57,225 bases of DNA from Oscillospiraceae bacterium (GTDB taxonomy: Bacteria; Bacillota; Clostridia; Oscillospirales; Oscillospiraceae): contig SVLM01000009.1 of assembly GCA_015067945.1 (NCBI GenBank), forward strand, positions 1-57,225, given 5' to 3'. Of the stretch, positions 36,389-45,069 are shown in pieces. The number at the start of each line of letters is the position of its first letter. Positions within the stretch are counted from its first letter, which is position 1. Made by a program: the position numbers and the translations under genes. The notes beneath the pieces are model-generated. The model was not told the DNA's origin and did no database searches. It saw only the letters and a program-made list of their open reading frames with translations.

Positions 36389-37675
36389 TTACTCAGCCTT
36401 GGGAGCGACAGCAACGGCACTGTCCACGATCACCTTCACAGCCTTGCGGTTCTTCAGGTTAGCCAGAACCTCCTCAGAGGGAACCATGGACTTGATCTTG
36501 TCGACCTCCAGGCCATACTGCTCAGCCAGAGAAGCAAACTCAGCCTCCAGCTCCTCGTCGGAAACGGTGATACCCTCGACCTCGATGATCTTCTCCAGAG
36601 TCACGTTGATCTTAGCCTGCTTCTCAGCAGCGGGACGGAAAGCGTTACGCATGGTAGCCATGTCGCCGCCCATCATCTTGGCGTACTGCTCCATGGAGTA
36701 GCCGCTCATCTGCAGCTGGTAAGCAAAACGCTCCATCTGGTTGTCCAGCTCGGACTCAATCAGACCCTTGGGCATATCCACAGTGGTGTTCTCAGCAGCC
36801 TTCTCAACAGCAGCCTGCTCGAAAGCACTGTCGATCTGCTTCTGGGCATTCTCCAGAGCCTTTGCACGGATGTCAGCCTTCAGCTCTTCCAGAGTCTCAA
36901 ACTCAGAAACGTCCTTGGCAAACTCATCGTCCAGTGCGGGCACATTGGTGGTGGTCACCTTGTTGCACTTAACGTGGAAAACCACAGCCTTGCCGGCCAG
37001 CTCAGCATGGTAATCCTCGGGGAAGGTAATGTCGATGTCCTTCTCCTCGCCGGCACTCATGCCGACAACCTGCTCCTCGAAGCCGGGAACAAAAGAGTTG
37101 GAGCCCAACTTCAGGTCATGGCCTTCGCCCTTGCCGCCGTCGAAGGGTACGCCATCCAGGAAGCCTTCGAAGTCGATGTTAGCGGTGTCGCCCATCTCAG
37201 CGGCACGCTCAACAGTCTCAGTAGAAGCCACATTCTGAGCCATACGGTCCAGCTCGGCAGCAACCTGCTCGTCGGTAACGGTAGCCTCAGCCTTCTCAAT
37301 CTCCAGGCCCTTGTAATCGCCCAGAGTGACCTCGGGGTAAACCTCGGTGGTCAGGGTCAGGGTAACAATGTTATCCTCGCTGATGTCCATATCAGTCAGG
37401 CTGGGACGGCCCACGGCCTTCACGCCCTGGTCAATGACAGCGAACTGGTAAACCTCGGGGAAGATCTCCTCCAGGCCGTCTTCATAGAAGACATGAGCAC
37501 CGTACATGGACTCAATCATCTTCCGGGGAGCCTTGCCCTTACGGAAGCCGGGCAGCATAATGTTCTTACGCTGCTTCAGGTATGCGGCATTGACACCCTT
37601 CTCCATCAGTTCCTTGTCGATCTCGACAACGATGGTGGTTTCATTGCCCTTCTTTTCGATATTCTTTACGATCAT
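36389..37675 (-). CDS. tig: Trigger factor
   Basis: 428 aa from ATG 37675, chosen because GGAGG lies 8 nt upstream. N-terminal ribosome-binding domain with GFRKGKAPRKMIESMYG (near residue 45), a central FKBP-type PPIase domain (about 150-245: GDTANIDFEGFLDGVPFDGGKGEGHDLKLG, PGFEEQVVGM) and the helical C-terminal chaperone arms. It catches nascent chains at the tunnel exit. It starts the tig-clpP-clpX-lon-engB series. Confidence 0.97.
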   Translation of the reverse strand: MIVKNIEKKGNETTIVVEIDKELMEKGVNAAYLKQRKNIMLPGFRKGKAPRKMIESMYGAHVFYEDGLEEIFPEVYQFAVIDQGVKAVGRPSLTDMDISEDNIVTLTLTTEVYPEVTLGDYKGLEIEKAEATVTDEQVAAELDRMAQNVASTETVERAAEMGDTANIDFEGFLDGVPFDGGKGEGHDLKLGSNSFVPGFEEQVVGMSAGEEKDIDITFPEDYHAELAGKAVVFHVKCNKVTTTNVPALDDEFAKDVSEFETLEELKADIRAKALENAQKQIDSAFEQAAVEKAAENTTVDMPKGLIESELDNQMERFAYQLQMSGYSMEQYAKMMGGDMATMRNAFRPAAEKQAKINVTLEKIIEVEGITVSDEELEAEFASLAEQYGLEVDKIKSMVPSEEVLANLKNRKAVKVIVDSAVAVAPKAE

Positions 37676-37717
37676 GGTATTTTCCTCCATATAGGCCCAT
37701 AGTTGAGCCATTTTATT

Positions 37718-37747
37718 TTTATATTTACAGCCGTAGTATTTTATCAA
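37718..37747 (-). promoter_or_regulatory. Probable promoter of tig
   Basis: TTGATA (37742-37747), an 18-bp spacer and TATAAA (37718-37723) on the minus strand, about 40 bp before the ATG. No obvious CtsR- or HrcA-type operator is seen nearby. Confidence 0.5.
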
Positions 37748-37870
37748 AGAAACCCCGAAATGTCCACACTTTTTTTATTATTTTTTTGATTTTTTCTATT
37801 TTTCACGGCATTGGGCGATTTTCCTCCCCTACTTCTGCAAAATCCGCCAAATTTCTGCGTATTTCCAAAA

Positions 37871-37901
37871 GGAAAACCGGAGGATGCTGCCATCCTCCGG
37901 T
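37871..37901 (-). terminator. Terminator of the PadR-DUF1700-DUF4097 operon
   Basis: An 11-bp stem ACCGGAGGATG/CATCCTCCGGT with a 4-nt loop is followed on the minus strand by TTTTCCTTTT. It sits just after the DUF4097 stop. Confidence 0.82.
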
Positions 37902-37906
37902 CCATA

Positions 37907-38845
37907 TTAAATCATAGGATTCTCGTCGATGATAATCCTTACATTTCCTGTCCGGGTAGAAATCTGACATTCTCCATGCCCCTCTTCGGATACCGGAACG
38001 TCAACATTGCCCGTATTGGTATTGACGCTGAAGATCTTACCGGATAAGAAGCTGCCTTTTATATCACCGGTGTTGACCTCCACCCGGATCAGAGCCATCG
38101 CATCGCAATGGTCAAACTTCACATTGCCGGTGCTTCTTCGGACGAATATCTGCTCATCCGTAAGCAGACGCTCCAGAATCACATCACCGGTGCTTCCCTC
38201 GGAGGAAAAGCTTTTACAGTGAACATTCATAACATTGACTCTACCGGTGGAGGCATCCACCTGAATGTCACTGCCGCAGGTCACACCAACCACCGTAACA
38301 GACCCCGTTGAAACAGACAGCTCCATCGCTCCGGCAGAGATATTCTCTACGAAAATATCTCCGGTGGTTGTGTGCAGGTTTATTTCCGTAGCGGAAACAA
38401 AGCAATTTACATCACCCGTACCGCCCTGCACCGAAATCGAACCATACATCGCAGAAACCGTACCATTATTTTCAGGCAGATACACCGTGATTTTCGGGCT
38501 GTCAAAATTGATACCGATATGGTCATACCATTCCCGCTCATCCTCCGCTGCAATAACCAGCGTGCCGTCCTCCACCGTGACCAAATGCCGTACCTTTTCC
38601 AACTCCTTGCATATCACCTTTGCCGTTTCATCCTTTGTGGGAATAAATACCACATTCGTCGTACCCGTGCTTACCCGGATATTTTGAAATTCCTCATCGA
38701 TCACATATTCATTTGTTACATATTTCATTGTTGAAAGTTTTGATAAATCCCAACCCATAATTGACATCACAACTCCTAACATTATACAGCCTATTACGAT
38801 TGCCGCGGTCGCGATCAGGAGCCACAATTTCATTTTCTTGCTCAT
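37907..38845 (-). CDS. DUF4097-family beta-helix protein with N-terminal membrane anchor
   Basis: 312 aa from ATG 38845 (GGGAGGG upstream). One TM helix lies at residues 6-30 (LWLLIATAAIVIGCIMLGVVMSI in two parts), then a long run of short beta strands with repeated S/NTGxV/I units (VSTGSVTVVG, ASTGRVNVMN, STGDVILE, NTGNVDV). That pattern is typical of the DUF4097/DUF4098 beta-helix family near PadR and DUF1700 genes. No catalytic site is known; a role in envelope sensing is proposed only by context. It overlaps the upstream gene by ATGA. Confidence 0.88.
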   Translation of the reverse strand: MSKKMKLWLLIATAAIVIGCIMLGVVMSIMGWDLSKLSTMKYVTNEYVIDEEFQNIRVSTGTTNVVFIPTKDETAKVICKELEKVRHLVTVEDGTLVIAAEDEREWYDHIGINFDSPKITVYLPENNGTVSAMYGSISVQGGTGDVNCFVSATEINLHTTTGDIFVENISAGAMELSVSTGSVTVVGVTCGSDIQVDASTGRVNVMNVHCKSFSSEGSTGDVILERLLTDEQIFVRRSTGNVKFDHCDAMALIRVEVNTGDIKGSFLSGKIFSVNTNTGNVDVPVSEEGHGECQISTRTGNVRIIIDENPMI

Positions 38846-39453
38846 ACCGTGCCCTCCCTTTTCGCGAAACTTTTTTTCATCCACAGTACCGTTTTCTTCG
38901 TCAGTATCAGCACGCCTTTGGTCACTGCCCTACAGCCAAGGAATGTAAACACAGCCAAGCCTCCGCACACCAGTCCGGCAGCAATAACCGCCAATCCTGT
39001 CAGGGCATGATCCAAAACCGTAAATCCGATTCCGCCCACGATACAGCCCACAGCACACCCAACCAGCGAAACAAAGACCGCCCATACCGATGCGATCACC
39101 GCCCAGGCAGATATATACAGTGAAAAAACAACCGCAACAGCGGCCACCAGCAGTGAGAGCCATACAGGGCTGCCCAAGGCCAGCAGCAGAATTTCCCCTG
39201 CCCGGAGCCGTCTTTTCGGCTTACATTTATCCATAGCGATCTTCGTCAGTGGAATGTCCGCAATAATCTGCACAACGATTTCATCCACAGTTCCTATTGC
39301 CGCCACCGCCTCTTCCTCAGAAAGGCCCTCTTCCATCCGGTCATCGATCATTTCACTGTAAAAACTCAGCCGTTCCTCCACCTCGTCGAGTGGCAAACCG
39401 GCCAGCCTTTCATGCAGCAGCATCAGAAATTTAACCTTTGTCACAGCCGTCAT
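38842..39453 (-). CDS. DUF1700-family membrane protein
   Basis: 203 aa. The N-terminal cytoplasmic region KFLMLLHERLAGLPLDEVEERLSFYSEMIDDRMEEGLSEEEAVAAIG is the family hallmark. At least three TM helices follow, at about 90-180. In the common PadR-DUF1700-DUF4097 cassette this protein lies between the regulator and the DUF4097 protein and is thought to act in envelope stress response; the mechanism is unknown. It overlaps padR by 23 bp. Confidence 0.88.
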   Translation of the reverse strand: MTAVTKVKFLMLLHERLAGLPLDEVEERLSFYSEMIDDRMEEGLSEEEAVAAIGTVDEIVVQIIADIPLTKIAMDKCKPKRRLRAGEILLLALGSPVWLSLLVAAVAVVFSLYISAWAVIASVWAVFVSLVGCAVGCIVGGIGFTVLDHALTGLAVIAAGLVCGGLAVFTFLGCRAVTKGVLILTKKTVLWMKKSFAKREGTV

Positions 39454-39757
39454 CCTCCTTCATCACAAATTGATAAATGGAAAGGATTTCTTTCCAATCA
39501 GCCTTAAATTCTTCGATACGGTTACGACCAGTATCGGTAATGCGGTAATACTTGCGAAGCCTTCCCCCATGCTCCGCATTTCGCACTGTCAGCATCCCCG
39601 CCAGCTCCAACCGTTTTAAAATGGTATATAGGGTGGATTCCGAAAGCTCTATAAACGGCTTCATGTCCTTGATGATCTTGTATCCGTAGGAATCCTCATT
39701 TTTAATTGCCGCCAGTACGCACACATCCAAAAGACCCCGTTTCAACTGAATATCCAT
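39431..39757 (-). CDS. PadR-family transcriptional regulator
   Basis: 108 aa winged helix: LKRGLLDVCVLAAIKNEDSYGYKIIKDM, LSESTLYTILKRLELAGMLTVRN and GGRLRKYYRITDTGRNRIEEF (wing). It is the subfamily-2 type, with a short C-terminal dimerisation helix. AGGAGG lies 6 nt before the ATG. It heads its own operon and very likely represses it through the palindrome over its -10 box. Confidence 0.93.
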   Translation of the reverse strand: MDIQLKRGLLDVCVLAAIKNEDSYGYKIIKDMKPFIELSESTLYTILKRLELAGMLTVRNAEHGGRLRKYYRITDTGRNRIEEFKADWKEILSIYQFVMKEDDGCDKG

Positions 39758-39777
39758 ACCATACCTCCTCTTGTGTA

Positions 39778-39810
39778 ATACATCGTACCACGAAGTATTG
39801 CTCTTGTCAA
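39778..39810 (-). promoter_or_regulatory. padR promoter with embedded 21-bp palindromic operator
   Basis: TTGACA (39805-39810), a 17-bp spacer and TACGAT (39782-39787) on the minus strand. A 21-bp imperfect palindrome (39778-39798, arms ATAC.TCGT and ACGA.GTAT, 8 of 10 pairs matching) covers the -10 box and part of the spacer. PadR-type regulators commonly bind such sites near their own promoters. Confidence 0.75.
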
Positions 39811-39843
39811 GAAAAAAGGCAGCACCGCAAATGCGATGCTGTC
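39811..39843 (-). terminator. Terminator of the metallophosphoesterase gene
   Basis: An 11-bp stem with two G-U pairs (GACAGCATCGC / GCGGTGCTGCC), loop ATTT, followed by TTTTTTC on the minus strand. The T run abuts the padR -35 box. Confidence 0.8.
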
Positions 39844-39847
39844 TTCA

Positions 39848-40537
39848 TTATGGCAATACTTTAAAAGGTTGAAAATTCAGCTTATCTGCCGACACCAGAC
39901 GGAAATCCACACCGTCCCACAGCCCCTCCATCGCCAAGCCGTGGCTGGCACCATGCAGGTGACCGTAGAAACACCGGGATACCCCGTACTGCTCCAGCAG
40001 CTTTAGAATTTCCGGGCATTCATAGCCCTTGTATCTGGGCGGATAGTGGAGGAAAACCATCTTCGGCAGCTCACCCGCTGCCTTCAGGGATGCCTCCAAC
40101 CGAAGCAACTCCCGTTTGAACACCTTTTCGTCGTGCTCACCGCTTTTCTCTTCCTCAAAGAACCAGCCGCGAGTCCCGCAGATGGCGTAACCATCATACT
40201 CGAAATGGTTATTATTCAAAATAAACATATCGGAAAAGCCGTTCTCTTCGCAGAATTTGTAAAATTTCGCCGCAGTGCTCCACCAGTAATCATGATTGCC
40301 CTTGAGAATAATCTTCCTGCCGGGAATTTCGTTGATCCATGCAAAATCCGCTTTGGCACTGTCAAGACCCAACGCCCAGCTCAGATCGCCCAAAAGCACC
40401 GTGGTATCCTCCGGGGTGATTACGGACAAGCCCTCTTTTAGCTTGTCCATATATCCAACCCAGGCACCGCCAAAAATGTCCATGGGCTTTTCTACGCCCA
40501 GGCATAAATGCAGGTCGCCGATGGCGTAAAGAGCCAT
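39848..40537 (-). CDS. Calcineurin-like metallophosphoesterase
   Basis: 229 aa from ATG 40537 (AAGGAG 8 nt upstream; the ATG six bases earlier is too near). Metal-site motifs in order: ALYAIGDLHLCLG (D-x-H), LLGDLSWALG, LKGNHDYWWS (GNHD), FLHYPP and CFYGHLHGASH (GHxH). It is a soluble phosphoesterase of a group widespread in clostridia; the substrate is not predictable. It lies 13 bp downstream of the ThrC-like gene in the rplS-to-phosphoesterase run. Confidence 0.88.
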   Translation of the reverse strand: MALYAIGDLHLCLGVEKPMDIFGGAWVGYMDKLKEGLSVITPEDTTVLLGDLSWALGLDSAKADFAWINEIPGRKIILKGNHDYWWSTAAKFYKFCEENGFSDMFILNNNHFEYDGYAICGTRGWFFEEEKSGEHDEKVFKRELLRLEASLKAAGELPKMVFLHYPPRYKGYECPEILKLLEQYGVSRCFYGHLHGASHGLAMEGLWDGVDFRLVSADKLNFQPFKVLP

Positions 40538-40550
40538 GTCCATTTCTCCT

Positions 40551-41552
40551 TTACTTCATTTTTGCTCTCAGCTCCGGCACAGTCATATTCATGATCCGGG
40601 CCACAAAATCGCAGTCACACATAGGGCTGCGTTCTGCCAGCAGCAGAGCTCTGCGGTTTTCACCGGTCTTAGCCCGGTAGTCAAGCAATCCGCTGTATGC
40701 CAAAGCTGCTGCAGGTCCCAAAATATAGTCGCTGGTACGGTATACGCTGGGAATCGTACCGAACAGCCGATCCTTACTGATCACCGCCGCAAACATACCC
40801 TTACGCAGCTTCTCCGCGTCGATGCCCAGCAAGCTGTATTCGCCCTCCATGGCACAGATCTGGGCAAACCGGGTGCTTTCGTCCTGGCCCAAAGTCTCAC
40901 AAATCAGCCGCTCCAGATGCTCCGGGATGGATTCATCGGTCTTCACCGCACCCAAATGCAGCAGATCCCACACGCAGCCGTTTTCCTCGCTGCTGCAGAT
41001 GATATTGGCGATGGGCAGACCCATCTGTCTGGCATACCACACGCTCATGGGAATGGAAAAATCTCCCGCAGGCACCGCCACATCCAACGGATGCTCCGGA
41101 TCCGCAACTCCTCTGCGGATTAATTCACCAAATACGCCGGTCAAAAATGCGATACGAATCGCAATCTTCACCCAACCGGTGGCACCTTCCCGGGGCATAC
41201 TGTCTCCACAGATGTACTCTGCAAGGCTCTTTTCTGCCCAGGCGTAATCTCCTACCAGATTGTGCCAAGTCTGTGCCGCCAGGATCCGATGTCCCACATC
41301 TTCAATCTTGGCAGGATACCGGCCAATGCAGAACTCCACATCCCAACCGGTAATATTGCAGGCAAAGAATTGGTTCAGCGTTTCCGCAACGCACTGGCCG
41401 AAGCTCATCTGTCCAAGGCCAATCACCTGCTGACGGCTCAGCTCTGCCATTTTAAACGGCACATACATACCCTCATCCGGTGCCCGATCGGAACAAAGCG
41501 TTCTATGTGCGGTATGGGCATCGTGTCTGTTTCTTGTGGTTACGTACAGCAT
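40551..41552 (-). CDS. Threonine-synthase-like protein lacking the PLP-lysine region, possible pseudoenzyme
   Basis: 333 aa from ATG 41552, which overlaps the dipeptidase stop by 13 bp; a TTG 10 codons upstream is a weaker option. The sequence follows threonine synthase in its N-terminal APDEGMYVPFKM, the middle GWVKIAIRIAF, the AVPAGDFSIPMSVWYARQMGLPIANIICSSEENG segment (equivalent to VPTGNFGD...GLPI...ASNEN) and the late GPAAALAYSGLLDYR. The family's lysine motif (GPTLAFKD-like) cannot be found, and the chain is shorter than the usual 460-500 aa. It is likely unable to form the PLP Schiff base. Family assignment is mine from pattern alone. Confidence 0.65.
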   Translation of the reverse strand: MLYVTTRNRHDAHTAHRTLCSDRAPDEGMYVPFKMAELSRQQVIGLGQMSFGQCVAETLNQFFACNITGWDVEFCIGRYPAKIEDVGHRILAAQTWHNLVGDYAWAEKSLAEYICGDSMPREGATGWVKIAIRIAFLTGVFGELIRRGVADPEHPLDVAVPAGDFSIPMSVWYARQMGLPIANIICSSEENGCVWDLLHLGAVKTDESIPEHLERLICETLGQDESTRFAQICAMEGEYSLLGIDAEKLRKGMFAAVISKDRLFGTIPSVYRTSDYILGPAAALAYSGLLDYRAKTGENRRALLLAERSPMCDCDFVARIMNMTVPELRAKMK

Positions 41553-42493
41553 ATTTCCATCACTCCCAATGCATTTTCCCAATAGATTTTGTGCAAAGTC
41601 TTATCATCCACGCCCCGCTCCAGCAGCTTTGCCGCCATAGCAGGATAGCTTTGTACGCCGTCAAAGCCCTCCGGCAGTTCATCGCAACCGTCCAGGTCGC
41701 CGCCGAGGGCAATGTGGGTACCCTCAGGATCCAGTTCCAAAAAGTGAAGAATGTGATCACACACCGTATCCAAATCCGGATTCTCTCCCACGAAGGGAGC
41801 ACACTGATTAAAGCCGGCTACACCGCCGCTTTGGCAGATAGCCCGGAACATATCGTCCGTCAGATTCCGGCTGTTGTCGCATACCGCCCGGCTGTTGGAA
41901 TGGCTGGCAACAATGGGTTTGTTCGTAATATCCATGATATCCCAAAAACCCTCGTCGCTGATGTGGCTAACGTCTACCATCATGCCCACCCGCTGGGCTT
42001 CTTTGACAAATTCCCTACCCTGATCGGTCAGTCTGCCGCCGGTTTTATGAGAGCCGGTCAGCACATTCATTTCATTCCAGCCCAGGGTTGTCATCCGGAA
42101 ACCAATAGCATAAAGATCCTCCAGCAGAGCCGGATCGAAACCAAAGCCCGCAGGGCCCTCAATGGTCAGAATCCCGGACATAATCCCCTTTTCCAGATTC
42201 TTACGAACTTCCCCTGCAGAGTATACTTGCCGAATGATTCCGGGGTTTTTCTCCATTTGATGCAGGATCATCGCCATTTCCCGCTCAAATATCTCCACCG
42301 GCGACTTTTTGTACCACTCCTCCATAAAGGGCGTGGTAAAGCAGGCAAAACACTGGGCATAGCCGGGCAAAGCCCTTGCCCGATCCAGGTCAATGTGCAG
42401 CTCATTACTTTTCAGTTCATTACCACCGACAAGCTCCTTGCCCAACAAAGCCAGAGCAGTATCACAATGCAAATCAAATACAGGAAAGCTCAT
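41540..42493 (-). CDS. Membrane dipeptidase-like metallopeptidase (M19 family)
   Basis: 317 aa. Amidohydrolase-type barrel with FDLHCDTAL (HxD metal ligands, residues 6-14), LTIEGPAGFG (Glu ligand), VDVSHISDEGFWDIM, PIVASHSNSRAVC and ALGGDLDG. These match renal dipeptidase and the bacterial M19 peptidases, which cleave dipeptides including some with D-residues. No signal peptide is seen, so it should act in the cytoplasm. It overlaps yraN by ATGA. Confidence 0.93.
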   Translation of the reverse strand: MSFPVFDLHCDTALALLGKELVGGNELKSNELHIDLDRARALPGYAQCFACFTTPFMEEWYKKSPVEIFEREMAMILHQMEKNPGIIRQVYSAGEVRKNLEKGIMSGILTIEGPAGFGFDPALLEDLYAIGFRMTTLGWNEMNVLTGSHKTGGRLTDQGREFVKEAQRVGMMVDVSHISDEGFWDIMDITNKPIVASHSNSRAVCDNSRNLTDDMFRAICQSGGVAGFNQCAPFVGENPDLDTVCDHILHFLELDPEGTHIALGGDLDGCDELPEGFDGVQSYPAMAAKLLERGVDDKTLHKIYWENALGVMEICCT

Positions 42494-42855
42494 GTAAAGG
42501 CATCCTCCATGTGGATAATTTCCGGTTTTTCCGTCTGCTCCCCATGGGGTGCATACACTTCCACCACATCAAACCGGGGTTGCAGATTCGTGGGATTTTG
42601 GGACAGATACATCGAGGCAGTCACCCGGATTCTGTCCTGCTTGTTCCGGTCAACATATTCTCTCGCTCCGGCAAAATCACCGTTTTTACGGGTCTTGACC
42701 TCCACGAAAACCAAATACTTTCGATTTTGCACAATCAGATCGATCTCACCGAATCGGCACCGATAACCGGCCGCAACGACCTTATAATGCTTTTTCCGCA
42801 GATATTCCGCCGCCAGAGCCTCACCCCAGGCACCGGACAAATTATTTCTCGCCAT
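42490..42855 (-). CDS. yraN: YraN/UPF0102 nuclease-like protein
   Basis: 121 aa. Typical features: GAWGEALAAEYLRKKHYKV at the N-terminus, CRFGEIDLIVQNRKYLVFVEVKTRKNGDFA (PD-(D/E)xK-like catalytic core, E-ID and E-V-K) in the middle. It is a restriction-endonuclease-fold protein of uncertain cellular role. It follows rnhB with a 14-bp overlap, the normal position in Firmicutes. Confidence 0.93.
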   Translation of the reverse strand: MARNNLSGAWGEALAAEYLRKKHYKVVAAGYRCRFGEIDLIVQNRKYLVFVEVKTRKNGDFAGAREYVDRNKQDRIRVTASMYLSQNPTNLQPRFDVVEVYAPHGEQTEKPEIIHMEDAFT

Positions 42856-43456
42856 AAAACTTCTTCAAAAAGGTCATTCTGTGAATCGGACTGGGGCCGT
42901 ATGTACGCAAAGCCTCATAATGTGCCTTGGTGCCGTAGCCCTTGTGGATTTCAAAGCCAAACTGGGGGTACAGCTTTGCCTGCTCCTCCAGAATGTCATC
43001 TCTGGTCACCTTTGCCAAAACAGACGCGGCAGCGATATTGGCACTGCGGCCGTCGCCTTTGACCACAGTCATCACCGGTAGGCCAAAATCCTTTTCCCGG
43101 TTGCCGTCAATGAGGGCAAAGTCTGCCTTTCCCTCCAGCTGGTCAATAGCTCGCTGCATAGCCAAAAATGTAGCCTGCAGAATATTGATCTCATCGATCT
43201 CCTCATGGCTGGCCAAACCGATTCCGTAGGCAATGGCCTGCTCTTTTATGATCGGAAACAGCTCCCGTCTTTTCTTATCCGTCAGCTTTTTGCTGTCATT
43301 CAGGCCCGGGATTTCCAAGTGAGGGGGCAAAATCACCGCTGCCGCACACACCGGACCGGCCAAAGGTCCTCTTCCGGCTTCGTCAACGCCACAGATGTTC
43401 ATAATTCCCCGGCTGTAAAGACCGTCCTCGATCTCCCACATATGATATTCAGACAT
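42842..43456 (-). CDS. rnhB: Ribonuclease HII
   Basis: 204 aa. ICGVDEAGRGPLAGPVCAAAV (DEAGRG with catalytic Asp-Glu, near residues 22-30), LNDSKKLTDKKR, ADFALIDGN (Asp) and GDGRSANIAAASVLAKVTRD (Asp). It cuts RNA in RNA-DNA hybrids and single ribonucleotides in DNA. GGAGGG precedes the ATG; it starts directly at the rbgA stop. Confidence 0.97.
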   Translation of the reverse strand: MSEYHMWEIEDGLYSRGIMNICGVDEAGRGPLAGPVCAAAVILPPHLEIPGLNDSKKLTDKKRRELFPIIKEQAIAYGIGLASHEEIDEINILQATFLAMQRAIDQLEGKADFALIDGNREKDFGLPVMTVVKGDGRSANIAAASVLAKVTRDDILEEQAKLYPQFGFEIHKGYGTKAHYEALRTYGPSPIHRMTFLKKFYGEK

Positions 43457-44323
43457 TTACTGTCCCTCCGGCTCTTCCAGTGTAAACTTACCAAGCTTGC
43501 CGCTGCGGTATTCGTCCAGAAGCACCTTGGCCATCCGTTCCAGATTGACCTCACCTCTTGCAAGTAAGAAGCCACGCTTGCGGCCTGCCATTTCCAGCAG
43601 TTCCCAACCGGGCGTTCCCACCGGGGCTTCTACCTTGTACCGCTCCAGCAGAGTCTTCGGATAGAACCGGTTCAGCAGCTCCATAAGTCTGCAGGCCAGC
43701 TCATCCATATCAATGACGCCTTCCTTCACCGCACCGGTGTAGGCCAGCATCATACCAACCTCCGGATCCTCGAATTTGGGCCAAAGAATGCCGGGGGTGT
43801 CCAGCAGCAGCATGCCACTGTCCACCGTCACCCATTGCTTGCCCCGGGTCACACCGGGCCGGTTCTCTGCCTTTGCACCCTTACGGCCGGAAATTTGATT
43901 GATCAGCGTGGACTTGCCCACATTGGGAATGCCCACTACCATCACTCGCAAGGGTCTGTTCATACCTCTGGCCGCATCCCGCTGAAGCTTTTCGGCACAA
44001 GCTGTCCGGGCTGCGGGAACAAAATCCGCAATACCCTTCCGGCTCTTGCAATCCGTAGCAAGCACCGCATAGCCCTTACCGCGGAAATATGCCGCCCACC
44101 GTTTGGTCACTGCAGGATCTGCAAGATCCATTCGATTGAGCACAATAATCCGGGGTTTGCCGGCACAAATACTGTCAATATCCGGATTCCGGCTGGACAG
44201 GGGAATCCGGGCATCCACGATCTCACAGACCGCATCCACCTGCTTCAGGTCTGCTTCGATCTGTCGCCGGGTCTTGGTCATATGGCCAGGATACCACTGG
44301 ATATTCATTTTTTCCTGATCCAT
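43457..44323 (-). CDS. rbgA: Ribosome biogenesis GTPase RbgA (YlqF)
   Basis: 288 aa. Circularly permuted GTPase: G4-type VLNRMDLADP comes first (NRxD instead of NKxD), then G1 GIPNVGKSTLINQISG, G2/G3 GVTRGKQWV...LLDTPGILWP, with the N-terminal IQWYPGHMTKTRRQI signature and the C-terminal RNA-binding ANTAR-like tail. It acts in late 50S assembly. ATG 44323 shares one base with the lepB stop (TGATG), and TAGGAG lies 10 nt upstream. Confidence 0.95.
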   Translation of the reverse strand: MDQEKMNIQWYPGHMTKTRRQIEADLKQVDAVCEIVDARIPLSSRNPDIDSICAGKPRIIVLNRMDLADPAVTKRWAAYFRGKGYAVLATDCKSRKGIADFVPAARTACAEKLQRDAARGMNRPLRVMVVGIPNVGKSTLINQISGRKGAKAENRPGVTRGKQWVTVDSGMLLLDTPGILWPKFEDPEVGMMLAYTGAVKEGVIDMDELACRLMELLNRFYPKTLLERYKVEAPVGTPGWELLEMAGRKRGFLLARGEVNLERMAKVLLDEYRSGKLGKFTLEEPEGQ

Positions 44324-45060
44324 CAATCCACAACTCCTATTCTGCCAAAGTCCCGTTCCTCCAGGGGCTGACCATTTCCGTCCGTTCCGTTGGTACCGGG
44401 AATCATCAGGAAAATCACTTTTCCCATCACTTCCCGCTTGTCAATCAGTCCGATATCGGGGCTGCGGCTGTCCCGGGATCCGTTGCGGTTATCTCCCATC
44501 ACAAACAGACAGCCCTCTTCCACATACAAAGGAAACTGTACGCCCTCCTTCAAATTGGTAGGCGTATTCACATAGGGTTCATCCAACTGCCGCCAGGTAG
44601 TCATACCGTCATCACTGACAAATACGACGCCTGCTTCAAAATCGATATCCACCCACTGCCCTTCCGTGGCAATGACACGCTTGATAATGGATTTTCCGCC
44701 ATCAAAGCTATCCTTGCTGGCAACGACAATGTCGCCATACTGAGGGTCATGGTAAAATGTGTTGCTCAGCAGCAGCAGGCAATCCCCATCCAGCAGCGTG
44801 CTGTTCATGGATGTACCCGAAACCATCACGATCCGGAAGCACAGGGCCAAAACCAAAATCGCAATCGGCAACAGATACACCAGATCGTGCAGGTACAGCA
44901 GCACGGTCTTCTGCCAGGTAGATTCTTTCTTCTGTTTCTCGGGATTGGGTTCTTGATTTTCTTCCAGTCGCTGCTCCCAAGCTTCATAATCTCTGTTATT
45001 CAAAACGGTCAACTCCCATAATTTATCCAAAATCGGCCTTTTGCAGGCACACTTTTCCAT
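44323..45060 (-). CDS. lepB: Signal peptidase I
   Basis: 245 aa. A cytoplasmic N-terminus of about 58 residues, one TM helix (about 58-78), then the S26 catalytic region: VSGTSMNSTLLDGD (Ser), KSIIKRVIATEGQ (Lys) and MGDNRNGSRDSRSPDIGLI. It removes signal peptides from exported proteins, of which this window encodes several. No ribosome binding site precedes ATG 45060, and a TATAAT lies only 9 nt upstream. Confidence 0.95.
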   Translation of the reverse strand: MEKCACKRPILDKLWELTVLNNRDYEAWEQRLEENQEPNPEKQKKESTWQKTVLLYLHDLVYLLPIAILVLALCFRIVMVSGTSMNSTLLDGDCLLLLSNTFYHDPQYGDIVVASKDSFDGGKSIIKRVIATEGQWVDIDFEAGVVFVSDDGMTTWRQLDEPYVNTPTNLKEGVQFPLYVEEGCLFVMGDNRNGSRDSRSPDIGLIDKREVMGKVIFLMIPGTNGTDGNGQPLEERDFGRIGVVD

Positions 45061-45069
45061 AATATAACC

